From Phycisphaerales bacterium (GTDB lineage Bacteria; Planctomycetota; Phycisphaerae; UBA1845; Fen-1342), in the NCBI GenBank assembly GCA_016716475.1, contig JADJWG010000004.1, positions 558,001 to 622,000 of the forward strand: a stretch of DNA of 64,000 nucleotides, in the 5' to 3' direction. Positions 26,439 through 35,693 of the stretch are shown here, in pieces; the stretch's first letter is position 1, and every line of letters starts with the position of its first letter. The translations under genes were made by a program, and so were the position numbers. A model generated the notes under the pieces. It ran no database searches. It worked only from the letters and a program-made list of their open reading frames with translations, and was not told the origin of the DNA.

Positions 26439-27227
26439 CTAAGCGCGGCGGCGCGGAACGAGCAGCGCCACGCCGAGCATGAAGGCCGCGCAGGTCGCGG
26501 GCTCGGGGATGTACACGAGACCGAGGAGGTTGCCGGAGCCCGTTGAGCCGATCAGGTTGGCGGCCCCGGTGCCAAGGTCGATCGTATACAGGTTGTCCGT
26601 CGTATTGTCGATGAGGTAGAGCTGACCATCATCCCAGTTATAAGCCAGCCCGTTCGGGTTCGTCGGCCCGTTCAGTGTCCCGATGAACTGCACTGTGCCG
26701 TCACCGCGGTTCATCCGGTAGAAGCTGTCCGTGCCGCTGTTGGTGGCGTACATCACGTTCGTGGCGGAGTGATAGCCGAGGTTCGTGAACGAACTCAGCC
26801 CGGAGGTGCCGATGAGCACGGCGGCGCCTGAAGCGGGGTTGATGCGATAGAGCCCATTGTTGTGTGACGAGACGCCGTACAGCGTGTTGGTGCTGTCGTC
26901 GTACTCGAGGCCATGCATGACCACGGCCGCATCCCCGTAGAAGCCGACCAGGGTGGCGACCCCCGTTTCGATGTCGAGCGTGTAGAGCGAATCGTTCCCG
27001 GTGGATGTCAGGTAGACGGTATTGTTGACACGGTCATAGGCCAGGCCGGCCGTGGTGCTCGCATTCGCGCTGACCTGCACGAGGAAGGTTTTTTCACCGG
27101 TCGCCATGTTGATTTCGTACAGATTGCGGCTGCTTTCGACGGCGAGCAGCCGGCCCTGTGCCATGGTGATCGACGCGGTGGTGCCCGCGAGAGCGAGGAT
27201 TCCGAGTAGACAGTGCGTGCGCTGCAT
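26439..27227 (-). CDS. PEP-CTERM protein with propeller-like repeats
   Basis: A 262-residue exported protein. The signal peptide (HCLLGILALAGTTASITMAQG) is followed by about five repeats of roughly 40 residues with the pattern LYxIDxxTGxAxLIG and GLAYDxxxNxLY (SLYTLDIETGVATLVG, GLYRINPASGAAVLIG, NLYTIDLGTGAANLIG), suggesting a beta-propeller. It ends in a PEP-CTERM tail (IPEPATCAAFMLGVALLVPRRRA). The start at 27227 is supported by GGAGGAGAAA. It is probably surface exposed after exosortase processing, and lies just beyond the sugar locus. Ligand unknown. Confidence 0.85.
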   Translation of the reverse strand: MQRTHCLLGILALAGTTASITMAQGRLLAVESSRNLYEINMATGEKTFLVQVSANASTTAGLAYDRVNNTVYLTSTGNDSLYTLDIETGVATLVGFYGDAAVVMHGLEYDDSTNTLYGVSSHNNGLYRINPASGAAVLIGTSGLSSFTNLGYHSATNVMYATNSGTDSFYRMNRGDGTVQFIGTLNGPTNPNGLAYNWDDGQLYLIDNTTDNLYTIDLGTGAANLIGSTGSGNLLGLVYIPEPATCAAFMLGVALLVPRRRA

Positions 27228-27455
27228 GGCGATTTCTCCTCCTTGGATGTGAAAGTCCGGCTGCGCCGGCGTGCGAGATACGGCCCGAAATGAAGCAGGT
27301 TGCAGCTTAACGAACACGCGCGGGGGATGCAACGGTGGGCCGCGGGCGCAGCACCCAACGGCAAGTACCGATAATCCGGGCGTGCTGGAAATCCAAGACG
27401 TGCCCGGCCTTCGAGCGCAGCGCGAGCACGCCGGGATCCTCTCCCGATTTACGGC

Positions 27456-28742
27456 TTACACCCAGCCGCGATCCTTGCAGGCCTGGGCAACGCGGGCGAT
27501 GGCGATTTCGTAGGCGGCGTCGCGCATGTAGAGCTTGCGCTTGCGGGCGCGCTCGCTGACGGCGATGAAGGCGGAGGTCATCATCACGTCCAGCTTGCCG
27601 AGCACTTCGTCCTTCTCCCAGAAGTAGTTCATGTTGCTCTGCACCTGCTCGAGGTAGCTGCAGGTGACGCCGCCGGCGTTGGCGAGGAAATCGGGAATGA
27701 CGAAGATCCCGCGTTCCTGCAAGACGTGATCGGCCTCGGGGGTAGTCGGACCGTTGGCACCCTCGGCCACAAGGCGGACGCGCTTCGAGATGCGGCCGAC
27801 GTTGTCGCCGGTGACGGAGTTTTCGAGCGCGGCGGGGATGAGCAGGTCGACATCCTGCTCGATCCAGGCGTCGCCGGGGAGGCGCTCGTAGCCGAGTTGC
27901 ACGGCCTTGTCCTTCTGGATCGTGCCGAAGCGGTCGGTGATGCGGCGGAGCTCTTGAAGATCGATGCCGCTCTTGCGGAGGTAGGTGTAGGCGGTCTGGT
28001 CGGCCTCGTCCCAGCACGAGACGCACAGGACCGTGCCGCCGAGTTGCTGGTAAAGTTCGATCGCGTACTGGGCCACATTGCCGAAGCCCTGCACCGCGGC
28101 GCGGGTCTCAACGGCGTTGGCGCCGAGCTCCTTGAGCGCCTCGCGCACCGTGAAGATCACGCCGAAGCCGGTGGCCTCGGTCCGGCCGAGCGAGCCGCCC
28201 ATGCCGACGGGTTTACCGGTGATGAAGCCGGGATACTTGCCGCCGTGGATGTGCTCAAACTCGTCCAGCATCCAGAGCATGTGCTGCGAGTTGGTCATGA
28301 CGTCGGGGGCGGGCACGTCCTGCACTGGCCCGACGTTGCGGGCCACCTGGCGAACCCAGGCACGACAGAGCTGCTCCTGCTCACGTTGCGAAAGACTATG
28401 AGGCGAGCAGATCACGCCGCCCTTGCTGCCGCCCAAGGGAATGTTCACCACCGCGCATTTCCATGTCATCCACATGGCGAGGGCGCGTACCGTGTCCACC
28501 GTCTCCTGGGGGTGGAACCGCACCCCACCCTTGCCGGGGCCGCGGGCGTCATTGTGCTGTACACGGAAGCCGCGGAACACCTTGAATGTGCCGTCGTCCA
28601 TGCGGATCGGCAGACTGAAGTGGTATTCGCGCATCGGCTGACGCAGCAGCTCTTTGGCCGCCTCATCCAACCCAAGGGTGTTGGCCACCTTATCGAATTG
28701 GGTCTGGGCCATCTGGAAGGCGTTGAACGGCTTGTGACTCAT
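27456..28742 (-). CDS. gdhA: Glutamate dehydrogenase
   Basis: A 428-residue hexameric-type glutamate dehydrogenase, which interconverts glutamate and 2-oxoglutarate plus ammonia. The catalytic region is GPGKGGVRFHP (about 68-78) and NIPLGGSKGGV (100-110); the usual PLGGAKGG has Ser for Ala. PAPDVMTNSQHMLWMLDEF and the cofactor-binding AAVQGFGNVAQYAIEL follow, as do AALENSVTGDN and EGANGPTTPEAD. Coenzyme preference (NAD or NADP) is not clear from sequence. The ATG at 28742 follows GGGAG. It is divergent from the giant PPDK_N fusion gene. Confidence 0.92.
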   Translation of the reverse strand: MSHKPFNAFQMAQTQFDKVANTLGLDEAAKELLRQPMREYHFSLPIRMDDGTFKVFRGFRVQHNDARGPGKGGVRFHPQETVDTVRALAMWMTWKCAVVNIPLGGSKGGVICSPHSLSQREQEQLCRAWVRQVARNVGPVQDVPAPDVMTNSQHMLWMLDEFEHIHGGKYPGFITGKPVGMGGSLGRTEATGFGVIFTVREALKELGANAVETRAAVQGFGNVAQYAIELYQQLGGTVLCVSCWDEADQTAYTYLRKSGIDLQELRRITDRFGTIQKDKAVQLGYERLPGDAWIEQDVDLLIPAALENSVTGDNVGRISKRVRLVAEGANGPTTPEADHVLQERGIFVIPDFLANAGGVTCSYLEQVQSNMNYFWEKDEVLGKLDVMMTSAFIAVSERARKRKLYMRDAAYEIAIARVAQACKDRGWV

Positions 28743-29060
28743 GAGGACTCCCTTTCCCGTGCGGGTGGTCTGCGGCGTTCCGCGTCGTGCCGGCGCGCCA
28801 CGGCCTCCCACGTTCGGGGACAGAGGATTAGCTCGGGTTCGGAGGAGGCGGAAGAGTCTGGCGAACGGGCTGACATGCGCGACGAATGCTCCCACGCCGC
28901 AATTGGTTGACTGCCACCGCGAAATTACCCGATACCGGACCCCTTTGTCAATTGAGCGGCGCACCCGCAGGTGTGTCCGGCGGTGCGGACCGTATAATCG
29001 GTCCCAGGTGAACCAGCAGACCGCGGCCACCCCGGCCGCCCAACCCTCTTCGAGCACCGC
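28743..29060. promoter_or_regulatory. 318 bp divergent promoter region of gdhA and the PPDK_N fusion
   Basis: Leftward, TTGACA (28951-28946) and TAATTT (28927-28922) with an 18-bp spacer form a fair promoter for gdhA, giving a leader of about 170 nt. Rightward, a perfect TATAAT lies at 28993-28998, 63 bp before the fusion gene, but no convincing -35 accompanies it. Confidence 0.5.
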
Positions 29061-32000
29061 ATGCCCGAATCGACGCCCGCCCCCGCCGCCCCCGGCCCCC
29101 GGCCGCTGCCTGTGGACGACCGTTTTGCTGTGCTCGGGAACGGCCAACTGGGCGGCAAGGCCCATGGACTCGCGACGCTCAAGCGCGTCCTGGCGGCGGA
29201 GTTTCCGCTGGCTAACGTCCCCAACGTGACCGTGTGCGTGCCGCGGCTGACGGTGATCGCGACGGACGTGTTCGACCACTTCATGGCGCAGAACGATCTC
29301 TTTGAGATTGCGCAGTCCGACTTGCCGGACGAACGTATTGCGCACGCGTTCCTGAAGGCGGAATTGCCACCGGCCATCGTGGGAGATCTGCTCAACCTGG
29401 TGACCCATGTGACGGAGCCGCTGGCGGTGCGCTCGTCGAGCATGCTCGAAGATGCGCTGGCGCACCCCTTCGCGGGCACGTACGCCACGAAGATGATTCC
29501 GAACCACCAGCCGGATGCGGACACGCGTTTCCGGCGGCTGGCGGAGGCGATCAAGTTCGTCTACGCCTCCACGTTCTTCCGTGATGCCAAGAGCTATCTG
29601 CGGGCGATCGGCAAGCGGCCCGAAGATGAGCGCATGGCGGTGATCATCCAGGAGATCGTGGGGCAGCGGATCAACGAACGCTTCTACCCGACGATCTCGG
29701 GGGTCTTGCGGACCTACAACTTCTACCCCCGGCCGGGTGGCCAGCCGGGCGACGGTGTGGTGAACCTGGCGCTCGGGCTGGGAAAGACGATCGTGGATGG
29801 CGGCGTGACCTGGTCCTATTCCCCGGCCCGGCCGCGAAGCGTACCGCCGTATGCCTCGCTGCGCGACTTGCTGCACAACAGCCAGACACGGTTCTGGGCG
29901 GTGAACATGGGGACACCGCCTTACGATCCCGTGGCCGAGACGGAGTACCTCGTCGAGGGGGATCTGCACGATGCGGAGGTGGATGCGTCACTCAAGTACG
30001 TCGCCTCGACGTACGACGCGGAGTCCGACCGGTTGACCATCGGCACAGGGAGTCCGGGACCGCGCGTGCTGACCTTCGCACCGGTGCTGGACCTCGAGGA
30101 TGTGCCGCTCAACCCGGTGCTGGAGCGGCTTGCGCAGGTGTGCCGCAAGGCGCTGGACAGCGACGTCGAGATCGAGTTCGCGGTGGTGCTCGACCGCAAG
30201 ACGGGAACACCGGCGCGGGTCGGGGTGTTGCAGTTGCGTCCGCTGCTGGTATCCGAGGCGTTTGTCGAGGTGTCGGCCGCGGAGCAGGTCGCCCCGCACG
30301 CGCTGCTGGCTTCGGAGACGGTACTCGGCAATGGGATGTACGATGACTTGTCGGACATCGTTTACGTCAACCCCGATACCTTCGACACGCGGCACACCCG
30401 TGACATCGCCGTGGAGCTGGATACGATCAACCGGACCCTGGCGGCAGTGAACCGGCCCTATGTGTTGATCGGCTTCGGGCGCTGGGGCAGCAGCGATCCG
30501 TGGTTGGGGATCCCGGTGACGTGGCCGCAGATCTCGGCGGCGCGGGTGATCGTGGAGACGACCCTGCCGGACATGAACGTAGAGCCGAGCCAGGGCACCC
30601 ATTTCTTCCACAACATGACGAGTTTCCAGGTGCTGTATTTCACGCTGCACCACAGCGGGCCGCATCGGATCGACTGGGATTGGCTGCGGGGGCAGGCAGC
30701 GCTGGCGGAAGGGAAGTTTGTACGGCACGTGCGGGTGCGGGCTCCGTTGACGGTGAAGGTGGATGGCCGCTGCGGGCACGGAGTGATCCTGCACGCGCCG
30801 ACCGAGCTGGAGCACGAGCTCGAGCGCGGGGGGGCGGTGGATGCCATCCTGCGTGACCTGCAGGAGCGGGCGAAGGAGTTGAGCTGCCTTTACACGGTGG
30901 AGGAGTTGGCGACCAACGGGGACATTCCGGTGGACCGGGTGTTCCAGGGCGTGATCGATGCGCTCCCGGCGGGCTGGCAGTACCCGAGCATCTGTTGCGC
31001 ACGGATCATCTTCGACGGGCGGGCGTGGAAGTCGCAGCGTTTCGAGCAGACGCCGTGGGTGCAGCGGGCGGTGCTGCGGGTGCAGGGGGAGGCGGTCGGG
31101 ACGATCGAGGTGTTCTACATCGAGGAGATGCCGCAGGCGGACGAGGGCCCGTTCCTGAAGGAGGAACGCAAGCTCATCGACATCATCGCGGACCGGCTCG
31201 GCAATTGCATCACACACCGGCACCTGATGGAAGCGATGCGCGACTGGAAGGCCGCGCAGCAAAAGCTTGAGAAGCACAAGCTGAGGGATTGGACGGTGAT
31301 CCTGGACCTGCTGCGGCGGACGGACCAGAGTCTGCTGCTGCGGGTCGCGCGGAAGATGATCAACCACCTGTGCTGGGCCGGTGTCAAGGAAGCCGATGTG
31401 CTGCTGCGGCACTTCGGCCTGCGGGGCCGCCACGATCAGCAGGACCTGCTGATGGAGAGTAACCAGGCGCGGGTGGTTACAGAGGTCACGCCGGATTCGC
31501 TCGTGGACGAGACCTTCCGCATCGCCGGGCAGCACCTCAGTGACGAGGAGATCGTCAACTGCATCCAGAAGTGGATCAAGCAGGATCGGGCCAGTTTCCT
31601 GGTCAACGCGCTGGAGAATCACTACACCTCGCTGTCGGAAGTCGCCGACGCGATTCACCGTTACCACCACGCGACGCAGGGTGAGGTCGAGCTGTCGATC
31701 TCGACGCGGAAGGGGCTGCGCGTATCGCTGATTCGGCGTTTCCTGACGGATCAGCTCGAGTACATCAACGTTGCGAAGAACTACGTCGACATCAACGACT
31801 TTCACGATCTGACGCACCGGATGATCTACCCCGCGCGCGGGCACGGGAAGATCGGCGGGAAGAGCGCGGGCATGTTTCTCGCGGGTCAGATCGTCAAGTA
31901 CCACCGGCACGACGGGGACCTGTTCGAGAACATCCGTACACCGAAGACGTGGTTTGTGACCTCTGACGGGCTGCATGACTTCATTTACTGCAACCACCTG

Positions 32001-34007
32001 GAAGACGTCTTCACGCAGAAATACAAGGACATTGACGAGATCCGGCAGGAGTACCCGGATATCGTGCAGATCTTCAAGCACTCCCAGTTCCCGGCGGACA
32101 TCGTCAAGGGACTTTCGATGGCCCTGGACGACTTCGGTGAGCAGCCGCTGATCGTCCGCAGTTCGAGTCTGCTGGAGGACCGCTTCGGCGCGGCGTTCTC
32201 CGGAAAGTACAAGAGTCTGTTCCTGGCGAACCAGGGGACCAAGCGGCAGCGGTTGGCGAAGCTCCTGGATGCCATCTCGGAAATCTACGCGTCGGTCTTC
32301 AGCCCCGATCCGATCCAGTACCGGGCGGAGCGCAACCTGCTCGACTTCCAGGAAGGCATGGGGGTGATGATCCAGGAAGTGGTGGGCACGCGGATCGGGC
32401 GTTACTACGCGCCCGCCTTCGCCGGGGTCGCCTTCAGTCGGAACGAGTTTCGCTGGTCCCCGCGTATCAAGCGCGAGGACGGGCTACTGCGGCTCGTGCC
32501 CGGCCTGGGGACGCGCGCCGTGGATCGCGTCGGGGACGACTACCCGGTGCTCATCTCTCCAGGACAGCCGGGCTTGCGGGTGAATGCGACCGTGGAGGAG
32601 TGCGTGCGGTATGCGCCGCGCTCGCTGGACATGCTCAACCTGGAGACCGGCCAGTTCGAAACGGTTGAAGTCGAGGCCCTGCTCCGCGAGTTCGGCGACG
32701 CGTACCCGAATCTCGAGCAGATCGTGTCCGTGTGTGAGCATGGTCGGCTGCGTCCGCCGCTGGTCGGGCAGGTCGACTTCGAGCGCGACGACCTGGTGGT
32801 GAGTTTCGAGGGCCTGCTGACGCGCACGCCATTCATACACCAAATGCAGACCCTGCTGAAGCTGCTCGAGGACAAGGTGCAGGCCCCGGTGGACATCGAG
32901 TTTGCGTCGGATGGGCGCTGGCTCTACCTCCTCCAGTGTCGCGCGCAGACGCAGACCCGCGATGCGGCTCCGGCGCAGATTCCGCATGACCTGGCACCGG
33001 AGCGCGTGATCTTCTCTGCGAACCGGTATGTATCGAACGGCCGCGTGCCGACCATCACGCACATCGTGTACGTGGACCCGCAGCGGTACACGGAACTCGG
33101 CAGCCACGAGGAACTGGTGCGCGTCGGGCGGGCGGTGGGGCGCCTCAACAAGCTCCTGCCCAAGCGGCGCTTCATTCTGATGGGGCCGGGGCGCTGGGGC
33201 AGCCGGGGTGACATCAAGCTGGGCGTTCACGTCACGTACTCGGATATCAACAACACCGCGCTGCTGGTCGAGATCGCACGCAGGCAGGGGGACTACACGC
33301 CGGACCTTTCCTTCGGTACGCACTTCTTCCAGGACCTGGTGGAGTCGTCGATCCGGTACCTGCCACTCTATCCGGATGAGCCCGACGTACTGTTTCAGGA
33401 GCGCTTCCTGCTCGAGGCCCCCAACGTGCTGACCGACCTCGCGCCGGAGTACGCCGATCTGGCCGACGTCCTCCATGTGATCGACGTTGCACACGCCGCC
33501 GACGGCCAGGCGCTGCATGTGCTGATGAATGCCGAGGACGATCAGGCCGTCGCGCTACTGGGTCCCCCCAGCGCCGCGTTCACGACGACCGATCAGGCCC
33601 TGCCGGTTGACATCACGAAGCGCGAGCAGGACTGGCGCTGGCGCCTGCGCATGGCGGAGCGCGTCGCGGCCCAACTCGATCCGGCGGCGTTCGGCGTTGC
33701 GGGCTTCTACGTCTTCGGCAGCGTGAAGAATGCGACCGCCGGGCCCGCGAGCGACATCGACGTGCTCATCCACTTCCGCGGCACCGGGGAACAGCGCACC
33801 GAGCTGGAGCGCTGGCTGGAGGGCTGGAGTCTGTGCCTGAGCGAGATGAACTACCTCCGGACGGGCTACCGCACCGATGGGCTGCTGGATGTGCACTTTG
33901 TGACGGACGAGGACATTACCCGCCGGACCAGTTATGCGGTGCGAATCGGCGCAGTCAGTGATGCGGCCCGGGCGCTGCCGATGAAGGGGCATACCGAAAC
34001 GCACTGA
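29061..34007 (+). CDS. Giant fusion: two PEP/pyruvate-binding (PPDK_N) units, GAF, nucleotidyltransferase
   Basis: A 1648-residue cytoplasmic protein. Two ATP-grasp PPDK_N-type units lie at about 25-400 and 925-1300; matching hallmarks are LAVRSSSMLEDALAHPFAGTY (121-141) and LIVRSSSLLEDRFGAAFSGKY (1030-1050), preceded by GKAHGLA and GKSAGMF. Each is followed by a repeated domain with GRWGS (473-477 and 1378-1382) and GTHFF (512-516 and 1419-1423). A GAF-like domain occupies about 605-725, with a coiled linker after it. The end carries a minimal nucleotidyltransferase (GSVKNATAGPASDIDVLI, Gly1553 to Asp1567, the GS-x10-DxD pattern). The swivelling His domain and the PEP-binding barrel of true PEP synthases are missing, so it is not a complete PEP synthase. 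Function unknown; a regulatory or signal-dependent transferase is my guess. Confidence 0.8.
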   Translation: MPESTPAPAAPGPRPLPVDDRFAVLGNGQLGGKAHGLATLKRVLAAEFPLANVPNVTVCVPRLTVIATDVFDHFMAQNDLFEIAQSDLPDERIAHAFLKAELPPAIVGDLLNLVTHVTEPLAVRSSSMLEDALAHPFAGTYATKMIPNHQPDADTRFRRLAEAIKFVYASTFFRDAKSYLRAIGKRPEDERMAVIIQEIVGQRINERFYPTISGVLRTYNFYPRPGGQPGDGVVNLALGLGKTIVDGGVTWSYSPARPRSVPPYASLRDLLHNSQTRFWAVNMGTPPYDPVAETEYLVEGDLHDAEVDASLKYVASTYDAESDRLTIGTGSPGPRVLTFAPVLDLEDVPLNPVLERLAQVCRKALDSDVEIEFAVVLDRKTGTPARVGVLQLRPLLVSEAFVEVSAAEQVAPHALLASETVLGNGMYDDLSDIVYVNPDTFDTRHTRDIAVELDTINRTLAAVNRPYVLIGFGRWGSSDPWLGIPVTWPQISAARVIVETTLPDMNVEPSQGTHFFHNMTSFQVLYFTLHHSGPHRIDWDWLRGQAALAEGKFVRHVRVRAPLTVKVDGRCGHGVILHAPTELEHELERGGAVDAILRDLQERAKELSCLYTVEELATNGDIPVDRVFQGVIDALPAGWQYPSICCARIIFDGRAWKSQRFEQTPWVQRAVLRVQGEAVGTIEVFYIEEMPQADEGPFLKEERKLIDIIADRLGNCITHRHLMEAMRDWKAAQQKLEKHKLRDWTVILDLLRRTDQSLLLRVARKMINHLCWAGVKEADVLLRHFGLRGRHDQQDLLMESNQARVVTEVTPDSLVDETFRIAGQHLSDEEIVNCIQKWIKQDRASFLVNALENHYTSLSEVADAIHRYHHATQGEVELSISTRKGLRVSLIRRFLTDQLEYINVAKNYVDINDFHDLTHRMIYPARGHGKIGGKSAGMFLAGQIVKYHRHDGDLFENIRTPKTWFVTSDGLHDFIYCNHLEDVFTQKYKDIDEIRQEYPDIVQIFKHSQFPADIVKGLSMALDDFGEQPLIVRSSSLLEDRFGAAFSGKYKSLFLANQGTKRQRLAKLLDAISEIYASVFSPDPIQYRAERNLLDFQEGMGVMIQEVVGTRIGRYYAPAFAGVAFSRNEFRWSPRIKREDGLLRLVPGLGTRAVDRVGDDYPVLISPGQPGLRVNATVEECVRYAPRSLDMLNLETGQFETVEVEALLREFGDAYPNLEQIVSVCEHGRLRPPLVGQVDFERDDLVVSFEGLLTRTPFIHQMQTLLKLLEDKVQAPVDIEFASDGRWLYLLQCRAQTQTRDAAPAQIPHDLAPERVIFSANRYVSNGRVPTITHIVYVDPQRYTELGSHEELVRVGRAVGRLNKLLPKRRFILMGPGRWGSRGDIKLGVHVTYSDINNTALLVEIARRQGDYTPDLSFGTHFFQDLVESSIRYLPLYPDEPDVLFQERFLLEAPNVLTDLAPEYADLADVLHVIDVAHAADGQALHVLMNAEDDQAVALLGPPSAAFTTTDQALPVDITKREQDWRWRLRMAERVAAQLDPAAFGVAGFYVFGSVKNATAGPASDIDVLIHFRGTGEQRTELERWLEGWSLCLSEMNYLRTGYRTDGLLDVHFVTDEDITRRTSYAVRIGAVSDAARALPMKGHTETH

Positions 34008-34020
34008 GGTCGGCCCGCAC

Positions 34021-35145
34021 TCAGGCCGCACCGACCGGCACGGCGGCGCGGCGCGCGCTGCCGGACCGCGCGGTGATTTGCTGGAAGTCGTCTCCGCAGC
34101 GGCGGAACGCCTTGATGATCTCAGGATCAAAGTGCGTGCCCGTTTCGGCTTCGATCATGGCTCGGGCCACCAGCGGATCGCAAGCGCCCTTGTAGACCCG
34201 GACCGACGTGAGTGCATCGTATACGTCCGCCACCGCGACGATGCGGGCTGCGAGGGGAATGTCTTCTCCCATCAGCCCGCGTGGATAGCCGGAGCCATCC
34301 CACCACTCGTGATGGGCAGCGGCGATGTCAGCCGCCATGGCGAGAAAACTGCCACCGGTCGTGTGGCCACATGCGCTGCGCAGGGCCGCGGCGCCGATTT
34401 CGGCGTGGCGCTGCATGATGCGGAACTCGCCCTCCGTCAGGCGATCGGGTTTCAACAGGATGACATCGGGTACCCCAACTTTGCCGATGTCGTGCAGCGG
34501 GCTGGAGCGCCACAGGTCCTCGAGAAAGGCGGCGTGGATACGGGCCGCGTAAGGCGAATCGTGGGTTAGCTCCTCCGCCAGCCGCTGGGCGTACGCCCGC
34601 AGCCGCTCGAGGTGCTCGCCCGTCTCGGGGTCGCGTGATTCCGCCAGCTTCGCCAGTGCGAAGACCGTCACGTCGCGTACGGCGATAACCTCCGCGGTGC
34701 GGTTCCGGACCTCGCGCTCCAGGGTACTGTTCTGCTTGGCGAGTTGCCCGCGTGTCCGGGCGAGTTCGAGCAGCGTGTGACGCAGACGGAACTGCACGCG
34801 CACCTTCGCGAGCATCTCGTCGCGGTCAAAGGGCTTGGTGAGGAAATCATCAGCGCCGGCTGCGTAGCCGCGCACCCGATCCGCAGTCGTGGCAGCCGCG
34901 GCGAGCAGAATGACCTGGGTGAGCTCCCCGCCGGGCTGGCCCTTGATCTCCGCGCAGGTCTCGTATCCGTCCTGGTCCGGCAGGCACACGTCGAGCAGCA
35001 CGAGATCGGGCCCGAAGACCTTCATGGTGTCCTGGCACGCGCGGCTGTTGGCGGCGGTGGCAAGTTCGTAGTGCGGGTTGAGCAGGGTGTGCAGGATCCG
35101 CACATCGTCCGGCTGCCCGTCGACCACGAGAATGCGTTCACGCAT
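34021..35145 (-). CDS. Response regulator with HD-GYP c-di-GMP phosphodiesterase domain
   Basis: A 374-residue RpfG-like protein. The receiver (residues 3-120) has the acceptor Asp52 (VLLDVCLPDQDG) and the conserved Lys in LTKPFDRDEM. A coiled linker (about 122-160, LELARTRGQLAKQNSTLEREV) joins it to an intact HD-GYP domain: HLERLRAYAQRLAEEL, LHDIGKVGVPD and HHEWWDGSGYPRGL. It should hydrolyse c-di-GMP when phosphorylated. No kinase is adjacent. GGGGAG precedes the ATG at 35145. Convergent with the giant fusion gene, only 13 bp apart. Confidence 0.92.
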   Translation of the reverse strand: MRERILVVDGQPDDVRILHTLLNPHYELATAANSRACQDTMKVFGPDLVLLDVCLPDQDGYETCAEIKGQPGGELTQVILLAAAATTADRVRGYAAGADDFLTKPFDRDEMLAKVRVQFRLRHTLLELARTRGQLAKQNSTLEREVRNRTAEVIAVRDVTVFALAKLAESRDPETGEHLERLRAYAQRLAEELTHDSPYAARIHAAFLEDLWRSSPLHDIGKVGVPDVILLKPDRLTEGEFRIMQRHAEIGAAALRSACGHTTGGSFLAMAADIAAAHHEWWDGSGYPRGLMGEDIPLAARIVAVADVYDALTSVRVYKGACDPLVARAMIEAETGTHFDPEIIKAFRRCGDDFQQITARSGSARRAAVPVGAA

Positions 35146-35693
35146 CCGAACACTCCCCGGTTGAGTTCGTTGTGGCGGGCATGGACCACCTATTGCGGAG
35201 TAACGCCCTCCGCATTCTACGGATATCGACCACACTTCCGGGCTGCGTGAGCATGTGGTGCAGCGTCCGAGAATGAATAAACCCAGGCCGTGATCCCGGC
35301 CCGCCCATCCCAGGCCGGGCGACTTGGTGGGAGTGGCGCGTATCCATTGAAGAACGCCCTACTCCCGGACGCTCCCCCAATTGGAGCGGGGCATGTGGGT
35401 AGCCACTACAACGTGACACCGTGGCTCAAGAGGCCGCCGCGCGCTGCGGCGCATGATGCGCGCTGGCCTGGAATTAAGAAAAGGAAAGGAGTCGCGCACG
35501 GGACTACACGACCGGTCGCAGTGGGCCGATGGACAGAGATAAGGCGCTCTCTCTTTCGGGGGTGCGCCGATCTGCGACCACAGCGCGCTGGCAGCCGGCC
35601 ACTGCGGGCGTCGGCAGGTCGCGGGTCGCATCCTCGCACGGGCTCAGGATGCGGCACGGCGTGTCGCGAGTCCGGTTTGAACAGAGGTGTGAG
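35146..35693. other. 548 bp intergenic region between the HD-GYP and cheB genes
   Basis: No credible gene. It contains a perfect 7-bp hairpin (TGCGGAG at 35193-35199 with CTCCGCA) close to the HD-GYP start and GC-rich inverted repeats near 35285-35325. I cannot assign promoters with confidence. Confidence 0.4.

Noticed and set aside
28743..29969. N-terminal extension of glutamate dehydrogenase into the divergent region and the fusion gene
   Set aside because: The open frame upstream of 28742 has no glutamate dehydrogenase homology and overlaps the oppositely oriented fusion gene; the ATG with GGGAG at 28742 is the natural start.
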